This document shows positions 12,139 through 24,784 of a stretch of DNA of 64,000 nt, piece by piece. The stretch is from Rhipidocladum racemiflorum. Lineage: Eukaryota > Streptophyta > Magnoliopsida > Poales > Poaceae. Where the stretch lies: the NCBI GenBank assembly GCA_036346355.1, contig CM070580.1, positions 23,985,374-24,049,373 of the forward strand. Reading direction: 5' to 3'. The position numbers and the translations under genes were made by a program. How positions within the stretch are numbered: the first letter of the stretch is position 1; each line of letters opens with the position of its first letter. Under the pieces are notes generated by a model. That model worked only from the letters and a program-made list of their open reading frames with translations, ran no database searches and was not told where the DNA came from.

Positions 12139-12524
12139 CATGGTTCATAAAATCGACGAAAATCGCTCGAATTTTACGATTTTCGCCCATATCGATATGG
12201 TTCGACTTCTAAAACCGGTTGATAAACCAGTCCAATTCAAAAAATTCAAAAATTCAAAAAAAAAATTACGTGTTATAAACCGGTGAAAATCGCTCAATTT
12301 TTGTCAAAAATCGACAAAAATCGCTCCAAAATTCAACCACAAAAAAAGTTCAACAAGTCTGTCGATTGTCCACAAAAAATCGTCGATTTTTTATTTATTT
12401 TTTTTCCCTAAAAACTTTGGTTTTTGAAACTATGCGATTGTCAATTGATTTTTGGCTCGATTTTTGTGATTATCGAAATTCACTGTTCATTCAAAAAATT
12501 ACGAAAACGGTTTAGTGAACCTTG
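12139..12524. mobile_element. Probable hAT-type MITE, about 386 bp
   Basis: Terminal CATGGTTCA (12139-12147) is inverted as TGAACCTTG (12516-12524). Flanking 8-mers TACAAGAG and GACAGGAG agree at six of eight positions, consistent with a decayed target-site duplication. The interior is filled with AAAATCG/CGATTTT motifs, in the same style as the element at 10126-11000. Confidence 0.5.
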
Positions 12525-12943
12525 GACAGGAGGAACAGACCATAGTACAAGTTCTTTCAGTTCAACTTCTGTAAGACCAGCTGATCATGAAGGCCATACA
12601 CTGATTATGTGTACTAGATGTACAACAGGTCTGCGCGTTTCTGCAGATGGAAAAAATTATCGAGATACACAGAAATTTTAATAGAGAGATGTAATATTTT
12701 TCGAGAATACCTAAAAAAAGAAACAAAAAACCTCTAAAAAGTTTTTAAAATCTAATATATATATTTTCAAAAAAAATATTTGTTTTATTTTTTAAAAAAA
12801 TCTACTGTAGCAAATCGCTATTCCTATACAATGAATAGAGACATGTGGTGAGGAGATCGATTGGCAACCATACCTTTCTAACAATAGAGAGTTATATAGA
12901 TTCCACGTGGCATCAACTTCAAGCAGTGCAACATGAGATAAAA

Positions 12944-13181
12944 CTAGTTACATGCCCGTGCGTTGCTACGAAAAATAAAATTGATAACAAAAAATAAAGA
13001 TTAAAAAATAAAAAAAATTATTTCACAAGATCAAACATCTATCTTTAACGCTTTGTTTCTTGCGAAAGCTGGCTAATTAAAGCAACGTTTCGTTTCTTGC
13101 GTATGGCAATTAAGCAGGGCAATTAAGCGGCAATTAATGATGTGGGAAGAACGGACCACTGCCACCAAGTGCTGCTTTATA
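12944..13181 (-). mobile_element. Truncated non-autonomous Helitron, copy 1
   Basis: On the minus strand the sequence ends GCAACGCACGGGCATGTAAC followed by CTAG and T, fitting a Helitron CTRR terminus inserted before T. It matches, in reverse orientation, the element at 40884-41147 over most of its length. Its 5' TC end is missing where the AGCTAAT-rich repeat begins at 13182. Confidence 0.6.
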
Positions 13182-13540
13182 GGGCCTGTTTGGATCCATT
13201 AGCAGCTAATAGTTAGCTAGCTAATAGTTCCTATCTAATATTAGCTAGCTAATTATTAGCTAGCTAACTATTAGTTGGTGGGTGTTTGGATCCACCAGCT
13301 AATATGTGGCTAATAGATGCTATTGTCTAGAATACCCATGCTATTAAATGCTATTGGTGGTAGACGAGAAGGGTATTTTGGTTAAATGCCACCTATTAAA
13401 TTTGTTATTAAATTTGGATTTGGCTAGCTAATGAGATAACCATTAGCTGGGTGCCCAGCTAATAGTTAGCTGGTCTATTAGCTGGGGGTGTTTGGATCCA
13501 CTCCAGCTAATTTTTAGCAGCTAATTTTTAGCATTGTCGT
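13182..13540. repeat. AGCTAAT-rich MITE-like repeat cluster
   Basis: The block starts GGGCCTGTTTGGATCCA, a terminal motif seen in many grass MITEs, and repeats GTTTGGATCCA three times in direct orientation (near 13189, 13285 and 13490). Between them lie palindromic AGCTAATAGTTAGCT units. It is probably two or more nested or truncated MITEs; no bounding duplication was found. Confidence 0.5.
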
Positions 13541-15751
13541 TTCCGTTCTCTTTGGAGCGTAAGAAATGATCTGAATTGTCAAGTGTACGGGCGGTCACTT
13601 TGGGTTGACTTGGTTAGGTATTGTTGGTCACACTACGATTGCAAAGCTATATACATGGTATGATATTAACTATTTATATATTTTACTACGTCAGATTACA
13701 TAAAAGAGAGAGAGAGGAGGAGAGGGTGTATAGTTGTCTCTCTATGAAGAGACGGTCATATACACAGCATAAAATACTATTACATGAGTTATTGTCTACA
13801 ATAAACACTCTTTATGATGTAATTAAAAGATTATATAATCTCATAGAGACGATGACATATATTATATAAGATGTTTTTAGTTTTGTCTTTAAATAATACG
13901 GAGTATATATATGGACATACATCATCTATACTATGTACATGCTTTAAGTTGTAACCAGCTGCTTTAAATGCACATGGGACGCCCGAAAGAAATGGCAAGG
14001 AAACCGACCAGCCTCATGTATTTGGTCACATACTTACATCCACTTAAAAAAAAATTCTTCCAAACCACACTTTTACTAGCATTACACGGTGTGCGGCTAG
14101 CATCGAGCATGCTGAAATCTTCATGTATATCGACTGCAAAAGACAGAAAAAAATGATCAGATTATTCAGTGTCTGACAAACAGAAGAGTACATATACACT
14201 CCTCGTAAAGCTCTAGAATTTTGAAATGTTGATGGTTAGACGATGATTTGTTCACCACCTCCTAGCTGCACCCGGTGCCAACGCCGCGAGCCATGGCCAC
14301 GTAAAGAGCCGAATATTATAAAAAAAAATGCCTCGTGTTCTTTACCGCTGCAACAAGAAACCAAACTTGCAAGCTTCGCAGAGCATGGTTTTGAACAGAG
14401 CGGCTGCCATGTGCTATTGTTTAAGATTTATAGCCACGTAGTGCTACGCTAAACAAGTTACTGGCATGCAAGGCTTTGCACCAATACACCTAACAGGATT
14501 ATCCAAAGCGACAAATTGAGCAGATTCCCCATCTTTAGGTCATCAATGGATAATGAAGATGTCGCATAGCATAATCTATCTAGTTATGCAAGGGAAGCCC
14601 ATAACTCATTAAGCATTAATCAAGAGCATTTTTATAGTGGATTATACTAATAGTATATAGTGGTAGTGGAAATTAGATATAGCCGTTGATTTGTTGTGGT
14701 ATTATGGTCTTTTGGCAATGAACATATTGTTTTGCAAAGGGTACAAATGCCTTTTTCGTGTCTCGCATGTTATCCTCTGAGGTCTGAGGAGCCCTCCCAC
14801 CACGGCCGCACGCCCTCGCCGCCACGGCATAGCCACGTCGTCTTCATTGCGGCCACCTGCCCTCACCGTCAAGCACCTATATGGCCTTGTGCCCAACCTT
14901 CCTCGCCGTCGCAGCCACTTCGCGCCCAACTCTGCAGCCACTTCGCTACCATAGCTGCACCATTCCTTCCACTCTGCAGCCCTCCTAGGGTAATTCCTGC
15001 TTAGAGTAATCAAAGACATTGAAGCAATTGTGTTTGAAGTATGTAATCAAAGACATCAGCATCAACTTCATCCATCGGGCTACCAATAGGATTTTTCAGC
15101 ATTGAAGCAGCAGGAACAAGAACATTACCGAACAAAGACATAGATCCAATATCAACGCCAAAGAAAGTGTTCCTCTTTTAGATCGATCACTTTTAAACCC
15201 ACAAATGCAAGCACTGAGACAATCCAGATTAAAAAAAAACTGATTTAAACACCAAAAAACCCGTTTGCCGGACGGTGAATAGTCAGCTCTCGCTAGATTC
15301 ATCTTTTAGTCCAGCTCCATCCCAAGACACCGCTGTCTGCACCTTCTTTTGCTCGATCACCAAACCCAAAGATCGCGGCGACGGCATACGGCCGGTGAGA
15401 CCAGGTCGGAGGAGAGAAAGGCATACGAAAGGGGCCAGGGAAATGGAGAAAAGAACTCCTATCTCGTGTGGTATATAGTTCACAGAAAAAGGTGATTTCG
15501 CCATGGAGACAGCGCTCAGAGAGGTCAAAGCTTTTGCCGTTTATGTGATGCTATTGGCTTCAAGATGGACGCGATCGCCTGCTCCCACATGCATGCGAGG
15601 ATGCAATGGCGCGAGAAAAAAGATTGACTACACGATTCTGAGAGGGGACAAAATGGTCAGACCGAATTTGTTTTACACTTTTACCCCCTCTCCGGTTTAT
15701 ACTACTAATACTACAGGTGGTAGTATAATTATACCTAAACTAATTTCAACT
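13541..15751. other. Intergenic DNA, no gene recognised
   Basis: Mostly AT-rich sequence with a short GA-rich run near 13690-13725. Proline- and serine-rich open frames on both strands at 14696-15019 are composition artefacts of a GC-rich patch. The last bases, ATTAG at 15752-15756, are the left target-site duplication of the gypsy element. Confidence 0.5.
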
Positions 15752-15756
15752 ATTAG

Positions 15757-16391
15757 TGTCGGGGATTGGCTATCTGGCAAAAGTCCACGGTACCCCCGTG
15801 AAAAGCTAAGCCCACCGACCAGGCAATACTAAAAGAAGATGCTCGGGAGAATGAAACGAGCATCCCTCCTTCTCCTCCGAGCATGCGCGTCCGCACCTTT
15901 ACTCGCAGAAGTACCAAACACACCCCCCCACGAGCAAGCATGCTCGTAGAGGCCACGACCTACTCAGGTGTTTAGTCGGAGGGCCCGGCGAACGCTACGA
16001 GGAAGGAAGGAGACAACCAATCAGCCGAAGATTAAGGAAGATCATACCCGAAATTCAAACAGCACACGAATCAAGGACGGCGGGTCACGGATATGGATAC
16101 ATAGCGTGATCCCAGGAGGTAGTTGCCTTCTTTGTACCTATAGTCGTATTATTTAAACCCCCCTGAAGATCTGTAACAGGGAGGGGGACGAAGAGATAGA
16201 ACACAATACACTGGAGTAGGGCTGTTATCCCGGCAGAGGGAGGCCCAAACCAGGATAAACGCCGAGTCCCCCCTTTTCTCCTTCCGACCTCGGCATCGCT
16301 CGAACGACCTCCTTGGTCCGCGCGACGGGGCTCTGTTGATCCCCCATTCAACAAGTAAGCTCGACGGGAGCCCGTTCTCCAATCGTCGACA
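15757..16391 (+). repeat. 5' LTR of gypsy element 1
   Basis: Runs from TGTCGGGG to GTCGACA. By eye it differs from the 3' LTR at only three positions, all transitions, and both are 635 bp. It presumably holds the promoter and polyadenylation signals of the element. Confidence 0.95.
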
Positions 16392-16393
16392 GC

Positions 16394-16411
16394 TGGCGCC
16401 GTCCGCGGGGA
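16394..16411 (+). other. Primer-binding site of gypsy element 1
   Basis: TGGCGCCGTCCGCGGGGA lies two bases after the 5' LTR. The TGGCGCC start is complementary to a tRNA 3' end such as tRNA-Asp in related plant gypsy elements; the exact tRNA is inferred. The non-autonomous element has nearly the same site after its LTR at 50185. Confidence 0.8.
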
Positions 16412-16449
16412 CGACAGCTTGATTCCCGTGCAGATCAAGATCCTCGAGG

Positions 16450-17979
16450 ATGCCAAACTCGGAAGACACTCGGGACCTTTGCGTTTTTGACCACGTTGAA
16501 GATGACGACATGTACTACGCCGGCGACGGCGTGGCCAATGTGACCGATCCTATCGGTCACATTGAGTCTAGGAGCCCTTCCCCGGACACGGGAATGCGAG
16601 GACAGGACCTCCATTCCCCAGACATGACCCTCGGGGACCCCGAGGATGACTGCGACCGGCTCTACGATGGCCTGGACATACCGGACGACCTAGAGCTCGA
16701 CCGAGAGACTGCATCTCAAGGGGATACAATGATGTCCCCGTCGCTTTCATCCCGCTCTCGTCAAGTCAACATGGCCGGGAGCCGTGCCGAGCCCGGGGAA
16801 GGGTCCTCAGACGCTGCTAAGCGCGACCACTACGAGGCGGCCAGACTCCACCTAGAGGCGTCTTTGGGAAAGACCCTCGCGAGCATTCGCCGCCAGGCGA
16901 AAGGGAGGCGCGCTTCCGCGGAAAGGAACTCTCGCGAGTACCGAACTCCCGATCGCGCCCCGGAGCGCCGTCGAAGCTCACCGCCGCCAATTCACCAGAA
17001 ACGGGAACGGCTACAGGCCTTGGCGGCGGTCGTGCGTGACCTGCGCAGTTTCCCCGAGCAAGTGGACCTAGAGGCCGTAGGCAAGGTCGTGGCCGAAGAT
17101 CTGGAGAGGCTTGCCGCCGAACTAAAAGTCTCGGATCCTCCCCGTGACCGGGATGCCCGGAGTGTTTCCCGACCATCGCAACGCTCCCCATGCGCTCGCA
17201 CAAAGGTGAATCTCGAGCCATGCTCGGAGATCGCCCAGACCGCTTAACCTGATCCGAAAAGCCGGAGCAGTTCGAGCAACCTCTGAGCGACACCCCTATG
17301 ATCGCCCGGATTACGAGCGCTCTGAACGCTCCACGACCAAGCGGTCGTCGGCATGACCGTCGCATGAGGTCTTCTCTCGACTCGGCCCGCGCACGGGGCG
17401 TTGGGTGGAAGACCCGCGTGGAGGCCGCTACGCGAGGGTTTCACCGCGAAACCCCGAGCCGATGCCAGGCCTTCACGAGCTCCTTCGAATGTCGCATGGC
17501 CGAACAGATTCAAGCCCGGCCACATCGAAAGATTCAACGGGACCCAGAACCCGGACGAATTTCTCTCAATATATACTACCGCCATCCTCGCCGCCGGAGG
17601 CGATGAAGTGATGGCAAATTATCTGCCGACAGATTCCGACGGAGCCGCCAGACGTGGCTCTTCAATCGAAGGAAGGATCCATACGATCCTGAGGGCAGCT
17701 CATTGCAAAGACTCGAGCAAATTTCCGGAGGCTGTTACATCCGCCGGGAAAGGAGCGACACAGGCGCTTGATACTGACGGATGGGGAAACCTGCGGCGAT
17801 TCGTCGAGAGGTTCATCCAGGTCCGAAACTTCGATCCCGAACATATCGGACGCAGGCCGCCGTCCAAGCTTTCAAGTTCGGGTACGGACGCGTGCGCTTC
17901 ACGCAGAACCTGGAGATCCACCGGATCTAACGGCGAACGAGCTCTTCCGAATGGCCGATCGATACGCCAACGCAGATGA
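16450..17979 (+). pseudogene. gag of gypsy element 1, N-terminal and core part, frameshifted
   Basis: The capsid-type protein packages element RNA into virus-like particles. An ATG at 16450 opens a 265-codon frame rich in acidic residues, then in Arg/Ser, that stops at 17247. The core continues in other frames: FKPGHIERFNGTQNPDEF and the following Leu/Ile/Ala-rich helices appear at about 17510-17620, and RRFVERFIQVRNFDP near 17790-17830. The same blocks occur at 62819-63991 on - in element 2. At least three frame changes are needed to read through, so no intact Gag is made from this copy. The retrotransposon-gag family call rests on the core sequence and position. Confidence 0.75.
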
Positions 17980-17988
17980 AGCCGCCCA

Positions 17989-19191
17989 ATGGAAGAAAAT
18001 CTTTGGATGAAGGGAAGTCGCCGCCTCACCGGCCTAGAGACCTCGGCCGGCAAAAGGGCTCGACTCGTGGACAAGAAGATCAAGAAGAAGAAGAAAAAGC
18101 AACCCTCGCCAGCCATGGTTGCCGCGGTGGAACAACAACAGCCCCGAGCAACCCAGCCGCAGCGCCGGGGGTTTAACGCTCGGGGAAGAGGACAACCACA
18201 CAGGCCTCGAGAACGAGGCGACCAAGCAGACCAACGGGGCGACCTCTACTGTCCGCTTCACCAGGCGCACGGGCACGACCTACGGAATTGCCGAACGTGG
18301 GCCTACCGCCTGGAGCAGTTTTACAGCGGCAGGGGTCCCATGCCGACGCTTCCAGAGCAGGGTGAAAATGGCAAAGGTAAACAGCCCGCCGAGGAAAGTG
18401 AGGATGACATGAAATACCAAGAACCACAGAATCACATAGCTGTCATCTTCGGGGGCTCCTCCGCCTACAAGTCCCGCCGGGACTTAAAGGACGCCGCAAG
18501 GGAAGTGCACCATGTTACCCAGGGTAAGCCTCCGGTGCAGCAGCTGAAATGGTCCGAGATGTCCCTCACCTTCTCCAAGGACGATTGTCCCCTTGGGATG
18601 ACCAAACCACAAAGGCTTCCGATGGTCGTGAACCCCACCATCAGCAATACCGTTGTCGGTCGGGTCCTCATAGACTCCGGGAGCTCTTTGGACCTTATTT
18701 CAGCCAAGGTTTTGGACGAGATGCAGATTCCTCGTTCCAAAATCAAGAGTGTAGCCGTGCCCTTCTTCGGGATAGTCCCGGGCACCTCGATCAAACCTCT
18801 GGGGCAGGTCGTCCTGCCCGTGACTTTCGGCGGCCCAAGTAACTTCAGAACGGAGCTAATCACCTTCGAGGTGGTAGACTTCGAGTCGGCCTACAACGCC
18901 ATCCTCGGCAGGCCGGCCTTGGCCAAGTTCATGGCCGCCTCGCATCATGCGTATCGATTACTGAAGGTTCCCGGACCGAGCGGAGTTATAACCATCAAAG
19001 GAACCACAAGTCCGCACTCAATTGCGATGAAAGAGCGTTGGATATGGTCGGTCAGTTACCCACTCGCGGTCCTGACCAAGAGCCGAAGCATTCCCGGCCT
19101 AAACTTGCCCTCCAGCCTGGAGGAGAGACCAAGGCTGTTCCGCTCAACGAGTCGGAACCGGCCAAGGTCGTTCATTTGGGATCTTCCTTAG
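17989..19191 (+). pseudogene. gag nucleocapsid knuckle and aspartic protease of gypsy element 1
   Basis: A 400-codon open frame. A lysine-rich stretch (residues 29-37) precedes a zinc-knuckle-like CPLHQAHGHDLRNC (residues 88-101), spacing C-X2-H-X4-H-X4-C, which would bind element RNA. Residues 226-235 read VLIDSGSSLD, the catalytic DSG of a retroviral-type aspartic protease that cleaves the polyprotein. The frame then drifts away from the element 2 protein after about residue 340, showing another frameshift near 19020, so protease and reverse transcriptase are no longer linked. The methionine used here is only where the frame opens; the true protein is part of the upstream Gag-Pol. Confidence 0.75.
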
Positions 19192-19239
19192 GTCCCAAAT
19201 AGGAACTCGAGCTCATCGCCTTCCTCCGGGCAAGGTCGG

Positions 19240-20290
19240 ATGTGTTCGCCTGGGAACCATCCGACATGCCCGGGTCCCAAGGGAGGTGATCGAGCACAAA
19301 GCAGCGCTCACTTGACTGACAAAAAACCAGTGAGACAGAAACTTAGACGCTTTTCCCTAGAAAAACAGGCAATCATCCGGGAGGAACTCGACAAACTCCT
19401 AAAAGTGGCTTCATCGGAGAGGTCGAGCACTCCGAGTGGCTAGCCAATCCGATTAAGTCGGGGAAAAAAGGAGGCAAGTGGCGCATGTGCGTCGATCACA
19501 CGGGTTTGAACGCGGCGTGCCCAAAAGACAACTATTCGTTGCCTCGCATAGACCAATTGGTGGACGCGACGGCAGGGTCACAAACCATGAGCTTCCTAGA
19601 CGCCTATTCGGGCTATCATCAGATCAGCCTATCACGCGGAGACGAGGAAAAGACTTCCTTCATCACCCCATTCTGCATTTTTACGCTATACGACCATGTC
19701 TTTCGGTCTGAGAAATGCGGGAGCAACCTTTCAGCGCCTTATGCAGAAAACTTTCACAGACCAAGTAGGTCGAAATTTGGAGGTCTATGTCGATGACATA
19801 GTTGTCAAAAGCAAAAGTACTTCGGGTCACGTCGCTGACTTGGAAGAAACTTTCTGTAACCTCAATAAGCATCGAATAAAGCTAAATCCAGAAAAATGTG
19901 TGTTCGGCGTTAAGGCTGGCAAGGTGCTCGGCTACATGGTCGGGCTGCATGGCGTTGGGGCAAACCCGGAGAAAATCGAAGCCATTGAGAACATGAGGTC
20001 GCCCACGTGCGTGAAGGAAGTACAAGCTCTGACCGGAAGAATGGCCGCCTTAAGCCGGTTTATCTCCCGGCTGGGGGAGCGAGGGCTACCTTTCTTTAAA
20101 GCCCTCCGCAAGCATGACGGCTTCACATGGACGGAGGAAGCTGATCGCTCGTTCAAAGAGCTAAAACAGTACATCTCCAAGCCTACCGTAATCGTCACAC
20201 CCTCAGATGTGGAAGAATTGATACTATACAGCGGCGACCCGCAAGCGTGTAAGCGCGCAGTGTTAGCAATAGAGAGAGATGGTACCCAAT
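19240..20290 (+). pseudogene. Reverse transcriptase domain of gypsy element 1, broken
   Basis: This domain copies element RNA into DNA. Pieces in several frames spell a complete gypsy reverse transcriptase: IIREELDKLLK near 19370, MCVDHTGLNAACPKDNYSLP at 19485, FLDAYSGYHQI near 19590, MSFGLRNAGATFQRLM at 19696 and the active-site VYVDDIVVKSK near 19785. Frame jumps occur near 19440 and 19680, and the palm-thumb region to 20290 has another. All recognisable blocks are in the right order and the YVDD motif is intact, so decay is by small indels rather than large loss. Confidence 0.85.
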
Positions 20291-22541
20291 GACCTATCTA
20301 TTACGTCGGCCAGTACTTCACGGACCAAAGGAGCGTTACCACGAGGTCCGAAACTACTATACTCGTTCTTTGATGGCCTCCAGGAAGTTGCGCCACTACT
20401 TTCAAGCACACAAGATCGTGGTGCCAACCAGCTTCCCACTCAGGGAAATCCTGAAAAATCAGGATGCCAGTGGTCGCATAGCCAAGTGGGCAATGGAGCT
20501 CGCCGAGTTCAAGCTGGTGTTCTCGGCCCGCACGGCGATAAAATCACAAGTCTTGGCTGATTTCGTGGCAGAATGGATGGCTCCGGCACCACCAGCCAGC
20601 GGAACCAATGATTCGAGGGAAAGCTCCTGGACCTTGTACTTTGATGGATCCCGAGCATACGAGCGCTCGGGGGCTGGCGTCGTCTTGGTCTCCCCGGATG
20701 GAGAGCAACTTCAGTACGCCATCCAACTACATTTCACCGTGACCAACAACGCGGCGGAGTACGAAGGCCTTTTGGCCGGGCTTCGGGCATGTAAATCCCT
20801 AGGAGTCCAACGGCTCACTGTGAAGGGCGATTCACAGTTGATCGCGAACCAGGTCAACAAAGAGTATCAGTGTTCCGATACCTCAATGGCGCTGTACCTG
20901 GCCGAAGTGAGGAAGATGGAGAAATACTTCAAGAATTTTGAAGTAATCTACATCCCCAGGAAGGATAATTCCCTGGCCGACCAAATGTCTAAGGTCGGTT
21001 CCTCTCAAACCACCGCTCCGGCGGGGGTGCTTGTCGAGCACCTACATAAGCCCTCCATTCCCTCTGAAGAGGAGGCACCAGAGACCGGCGGTAGGGTCTC
21101 GTTCCTCGAGCAAAGTGTAAATTGGATGGCGCCATTCATCCAATACCTTGTGCATGGGACATTGCCCGAGGAAGAAGCCGAGCGTTCCCGGCTAGCAAGG
21201 CGATCTTCTCAGTACAGACTGATCGAAGGCGACCTATACCGGAAAGGCGCATTAGGAATCCTTTCCAGATGCGTCTCTCAGGAGGAAGGCCAGTACCTTC
21301 TTCGTGATATCCACGAAGGAATGTGCGGAGCTCACTCATCTTTCAGAACGCTTGTGAGCAAGGCCTTCCGATTGGGTTACTACTGGCCTACGGCCTTGAT
21401 GGACGCACGGTCAATCGTAACGACCTGCCGAGCATGCCAGTTCCATGCTCGCAAATCCCGTCAACCAGCATACGCCCTGCAAGCCATACCGCTTTCGTGG
21501 CCATTCTCGACCTGGGGGCTCGACTTCCTTGGACCCTTTCCCCGGGGTCAGAAAGGCTGCAAGTATTTGCTCGTGGCCATCGACACTTTCACTAAGTGGA
21601 TAGAGGCCGAGCCCGTCCCGACCATCTCGGCCCAGGCGGCCAAGAGATTCCTCCGCAGCAATGTGGTAACTCGGTTCGGGATACCCAGCCGTCTTATCAC
21701 AGACAACGGGACCCAGTTCACCAGCGAACTATTCCAAAGTTACTGCGAGGAGGTCGGGACCAAGGTCTGTTTCGCTTCTGTGGCACATCCACAGAGTAAC
21801 GGAGCAGCCGAACGAGCAAATGGGCAGTTGGTTCAGGGCATAAAAAAGAGGGTCTTCCAAAGCCTCAACCAACACAGGCAGCAGTGGGTGGATGAGCTTC
21901 CCGCCGTTCTTTGGTCTGTCCGCACCACGACGAGTCGGGCCACAGGCGAAACGCCTTTCCAACTCGTGTACGGTACGGAGGCCGTTTTGCCTGCCGAAAT
22001 TGTGCTAAGTTCCCCAAGGGTGCAGCTGGTCGATTCTGTCGACCAGGAGGTTGAACGCCTCCTCGACCTAGACCTCGTCGAGGCGACACGTGAACGGGCG
22101 TTGCTACGGTCTGCGATTTACCTACAGGCTCTCCGTAGGCACGCAGCCAAATCAGTCCGACCAAGGTCCCTGCAAGTTGGTGACATGGTCTTGCGAAGAC
22201 TTCAAGACCTGTCGAAGGCCAATAAGCTGACCCCGAGATGGGAGGGACCCTACACGGTCGTGTCCACGACGCCCGGGCTGTCCGCCTCGCGATGGAAGAC
22301 GGTCGGGAGCTCGCCAGCACCTGGAACATTGATCAACTGCGTAAATTCTACGTTTAGACGAGTACTCCTATCTCGCGCCCCTTGCGTTCTTTCCAATAAA
22401 ACATTTCCCCTCCTTCTCGTGTTTTGTCCTCGCTTTGTCGAACGAGCATCAGCACTGCAGACGAACTTATCCGACAAGTATGTGCGCACCATTTCCCTTG
22501 GCCCCCGGCCGGATGCTCGCCCAATCGTCCACTTTCCATAG
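20289..22541 (+). pseudogene. RNase H and integrase of gypsy element 1
   Basis: A 750-codon frame whose first methionine lies inside pol. RNase H acidic residues are present: Asp119 (YFDG), Glu157 (NNAAEYEG), Asp181 (GDSQL) and Asp231 (SLADQ). Integrase follows with zinc-binding H342, H349, C380, C383 and catalytic Asp412 (GLDFLGP), Asp472 (TDNGTQF) and Glu508 (GAAERANG); the last two are 35 residues apart, the classic DD35E spacing. The C-terminal part of integrase includes LVYGTEAVLPAEIV. Near 22265 the frame departs from that of element 2, so the true C-terminus is lost. No GPY/F chromodomain was recognised. Confidence 0.88.
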
Positions 22542-23030
22542 TAGCTCTTCACTGTATGCGTGGTCGGGCGCGAGCATCCACTCTAAGCCCGGTTCAGTAA
22601 CCTCTAGGGTATGACGGCTCTACGTATTGTTGGTTTAAAGCTCGTCTGCTTTGTGCTCACACTTCTCTCGACACAACCGACCTATTTAAACCATTCAAAA
22701 AATCGTTACGACCAAAGCGACCCTTAAATTTTCCCATGAACAAACTCGTGCTCGCAACAGTGAGGGCACGACCTTTGTCCATGGCAGGGGCTCCTTATGA
22801 TAGGAACGTTCCGTCCCTTCTTCCAAGGATCCTTTGCTCGTATCTATGCTATATGCTCTTATGCAGGAACTTGTTTTCTTTTTCTGCAGAACCGGGATCA
22901 TGTAAGCATATGTTGAAGGCGAACTTGAGAAAAACAGGCAAGGACCCAGACACCTGCGAGTCTGCTCATTTAACCCAAAAGGTTGTTTCCTTTTTTACAG
23001 GAGTTACACGAGCTAAAAATAAAAGAAGAG
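22542..23030 (+). other. Untranslated spacer between pol and the antisense gene, element 1
   Basis: Homologous to 57943-58640 in element 2 (reverse orientation there). It separates the convergent ends of integrase (+) and the accessory gene (-), so it should hold the 3' end of the antisense transcript. No coding sequence was seen. Confidence 0.6.
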
Positions 23031-24779
23031 CTAAGTCCTACGCTCGGCCTGAAGGGCAGCAAGCTCCTCCTTAAGGGAGTCGACCTCTGCCTCCAGGTCC
23101 AAAACTTTCCACCGAGCAGCACGACCTTCAGCCGCGTTGTCCCGAAGGCGTTGCACCTCCTTGAGCTGGGACTCTTCGCGCTCCCGAGCTCGCTGGAGGT
23201 CGGCGCCGCAGTCGAGACCTCCTGCGCAACTTCCCCAGCTCCTCTTCGAGGTCGGCACACTTCTGTTCTGAAGTGTTCTTCGCCGTCTCGCTCTCAAAGA
23301 GCTGGTCCCGAAGTCCGGCGATGAGGCCCTTCGCCAACTCCAGCTCCTTCAGGTCGGCCTCGCGCACCTCGGAGACCCGACGCTCGAGATCGGCGATCTT
23401 GGCGTCTTGCTCGCGGTGGTACGCCCAGAACTCCTCTGCTGGAACTGCGGAGGCATCGATGTCCTCCATAGCCTTCGCCGCAAACTTGGAGCAAAAAAGA
23501 AGAAAAGGGAAGGAAGGTCAAGAAGAACCCCTTGAAGATTGCTCGCCTCATGTAAAAAGTTAGAAGCGAAGCGCTTACCAAAAGAGCCCGACTGACCAGC
23601 TTGTCTTGAAGCCGCTGGCGGTCGGTAGCACCAGCTCGGAAAAAGGGATTAACCCACGCAGGGCCATCCTGATCCCGAGCTAGCACGTCAGGATCTTGCC
23701 CCTCCTGGGCACCTGGTGCTCCCAGGAGGGCAACGACGTTTCCTCCTTCGACCAACCCGGGGCGCCCGAGGTTGGTCTTTGCGTCAACAGCGGCTCGTGG
23801 CGCCTTCCTCTACCGCCTGCCGGCCGCGCTGGGCCGGACGCCGACTGCCGCTTCCGCCCCTTGCACTTCCGCGACCGGAAGCAATGGGAGCTCCACGACC
23901 GGAGGCGATTGGTCGAGGACGACCACCTCCGGCCCGTGGTCCGCGGCCGGGGGCAGCTGGTCATCAACGACCACCTCCTCTTCGTGGTCTACGGACGAAG
24001 GCAGCTGGTCGGGCTCGGCGATCACTTCCGCGATTGGAAGTGGCCGATCGATCACGACCGCATCTCCCCCTTGGTCCGCAGTTGGAGGTGGCTGGCCGGC
24101 AGCGACCGGCTCCTCCTCTTGGCTCGCGGCCGAGGGCGGTGGGTCGAAAGCCACCACCCCTTGACCATCGGAGCCCGTCGCTTGGGGCTCGCTTGCGCTT
24201 ACCCCTTCTAAAGGGACCAAGGCCAAGGCTTCTTGGTCCTCAGCCCCCTGCGGCTCTTGCTCCTCCGCGGCTGGAATAGGTCCCACGTCCGCTGAAGGAA
24301 GCTCGGGCCCCGCCGAGGGAAGCTCGGACTCCATTGAGGCCGCAGCTGGCACCGACTCCTCCCCCACCTCGGCCATCACTTGGTCGACGACGCGGTCGAG
24401 CTCGGCGTCAACTGCAGAGTCGATAATCTCCTCAGCCATCTGACGGAAGTCCAAAAGCAACATCCGAGCTATCACGCCCACGCCAAACAGGGTGGGGTTA
24501 GCCCGAAGAAAATCGCAAGACAAAGAACAGAACAAGAGGATGAAGCAGGAGCTTACCTTCTGCCCGGCAAGCAGCGCCATCCTCCTCGGCCTCCTCGCTT
24601 CGGACCACGGGCGACCTGCCCGTGGCGGCCTCGTAGGCCTCGGTCACGACCACGACGCGCTCCTCCGCGGCGTCGCTGGCACGTGCCATCGCCGGGTCGA
24701 CGTCGTCCATGTCGACCTCTTCCAGCGCTGGGTTGTTTGAGAGGTCGACCTCGTGCTCCTTCTGACCAGAGCATAGGTG
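23031..24779 (-). pseudogene. 3' part of the antisense accessory gene, gypsy element 1
   Basis: Continues the minus-strand gene whose first part is at 32512-33900; the copia element separates the halves. Pieces read, in coding order: SNNPALEEVDMDDVDPAMAR (about 24745 downwards), a donor-like GTAAGC after GCAGAAG near 24555, then an acidic Pro/Glu/Asp-rich region starting MAEEIIDSAVDAELDRV (near 24440), and a coiled-coil tail with VDSLKEELAALQ that stops at 23031. The same order occurs at 56130-57942 in element 2. Function unknown; the family resembles the Pfam entry called putative gypsy-type transposon. Several frames are needed, partly because of introns. Confidence 0.65.
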
Positions 24780-24784
24780 GACTC

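Noticed and set aside
14696..15019. About 100-codon frames on both strands
   Set aside because: Low-complexity Pro/Ser-rich and Arg-rich translations from a GC-rich patch; no homology recognised.
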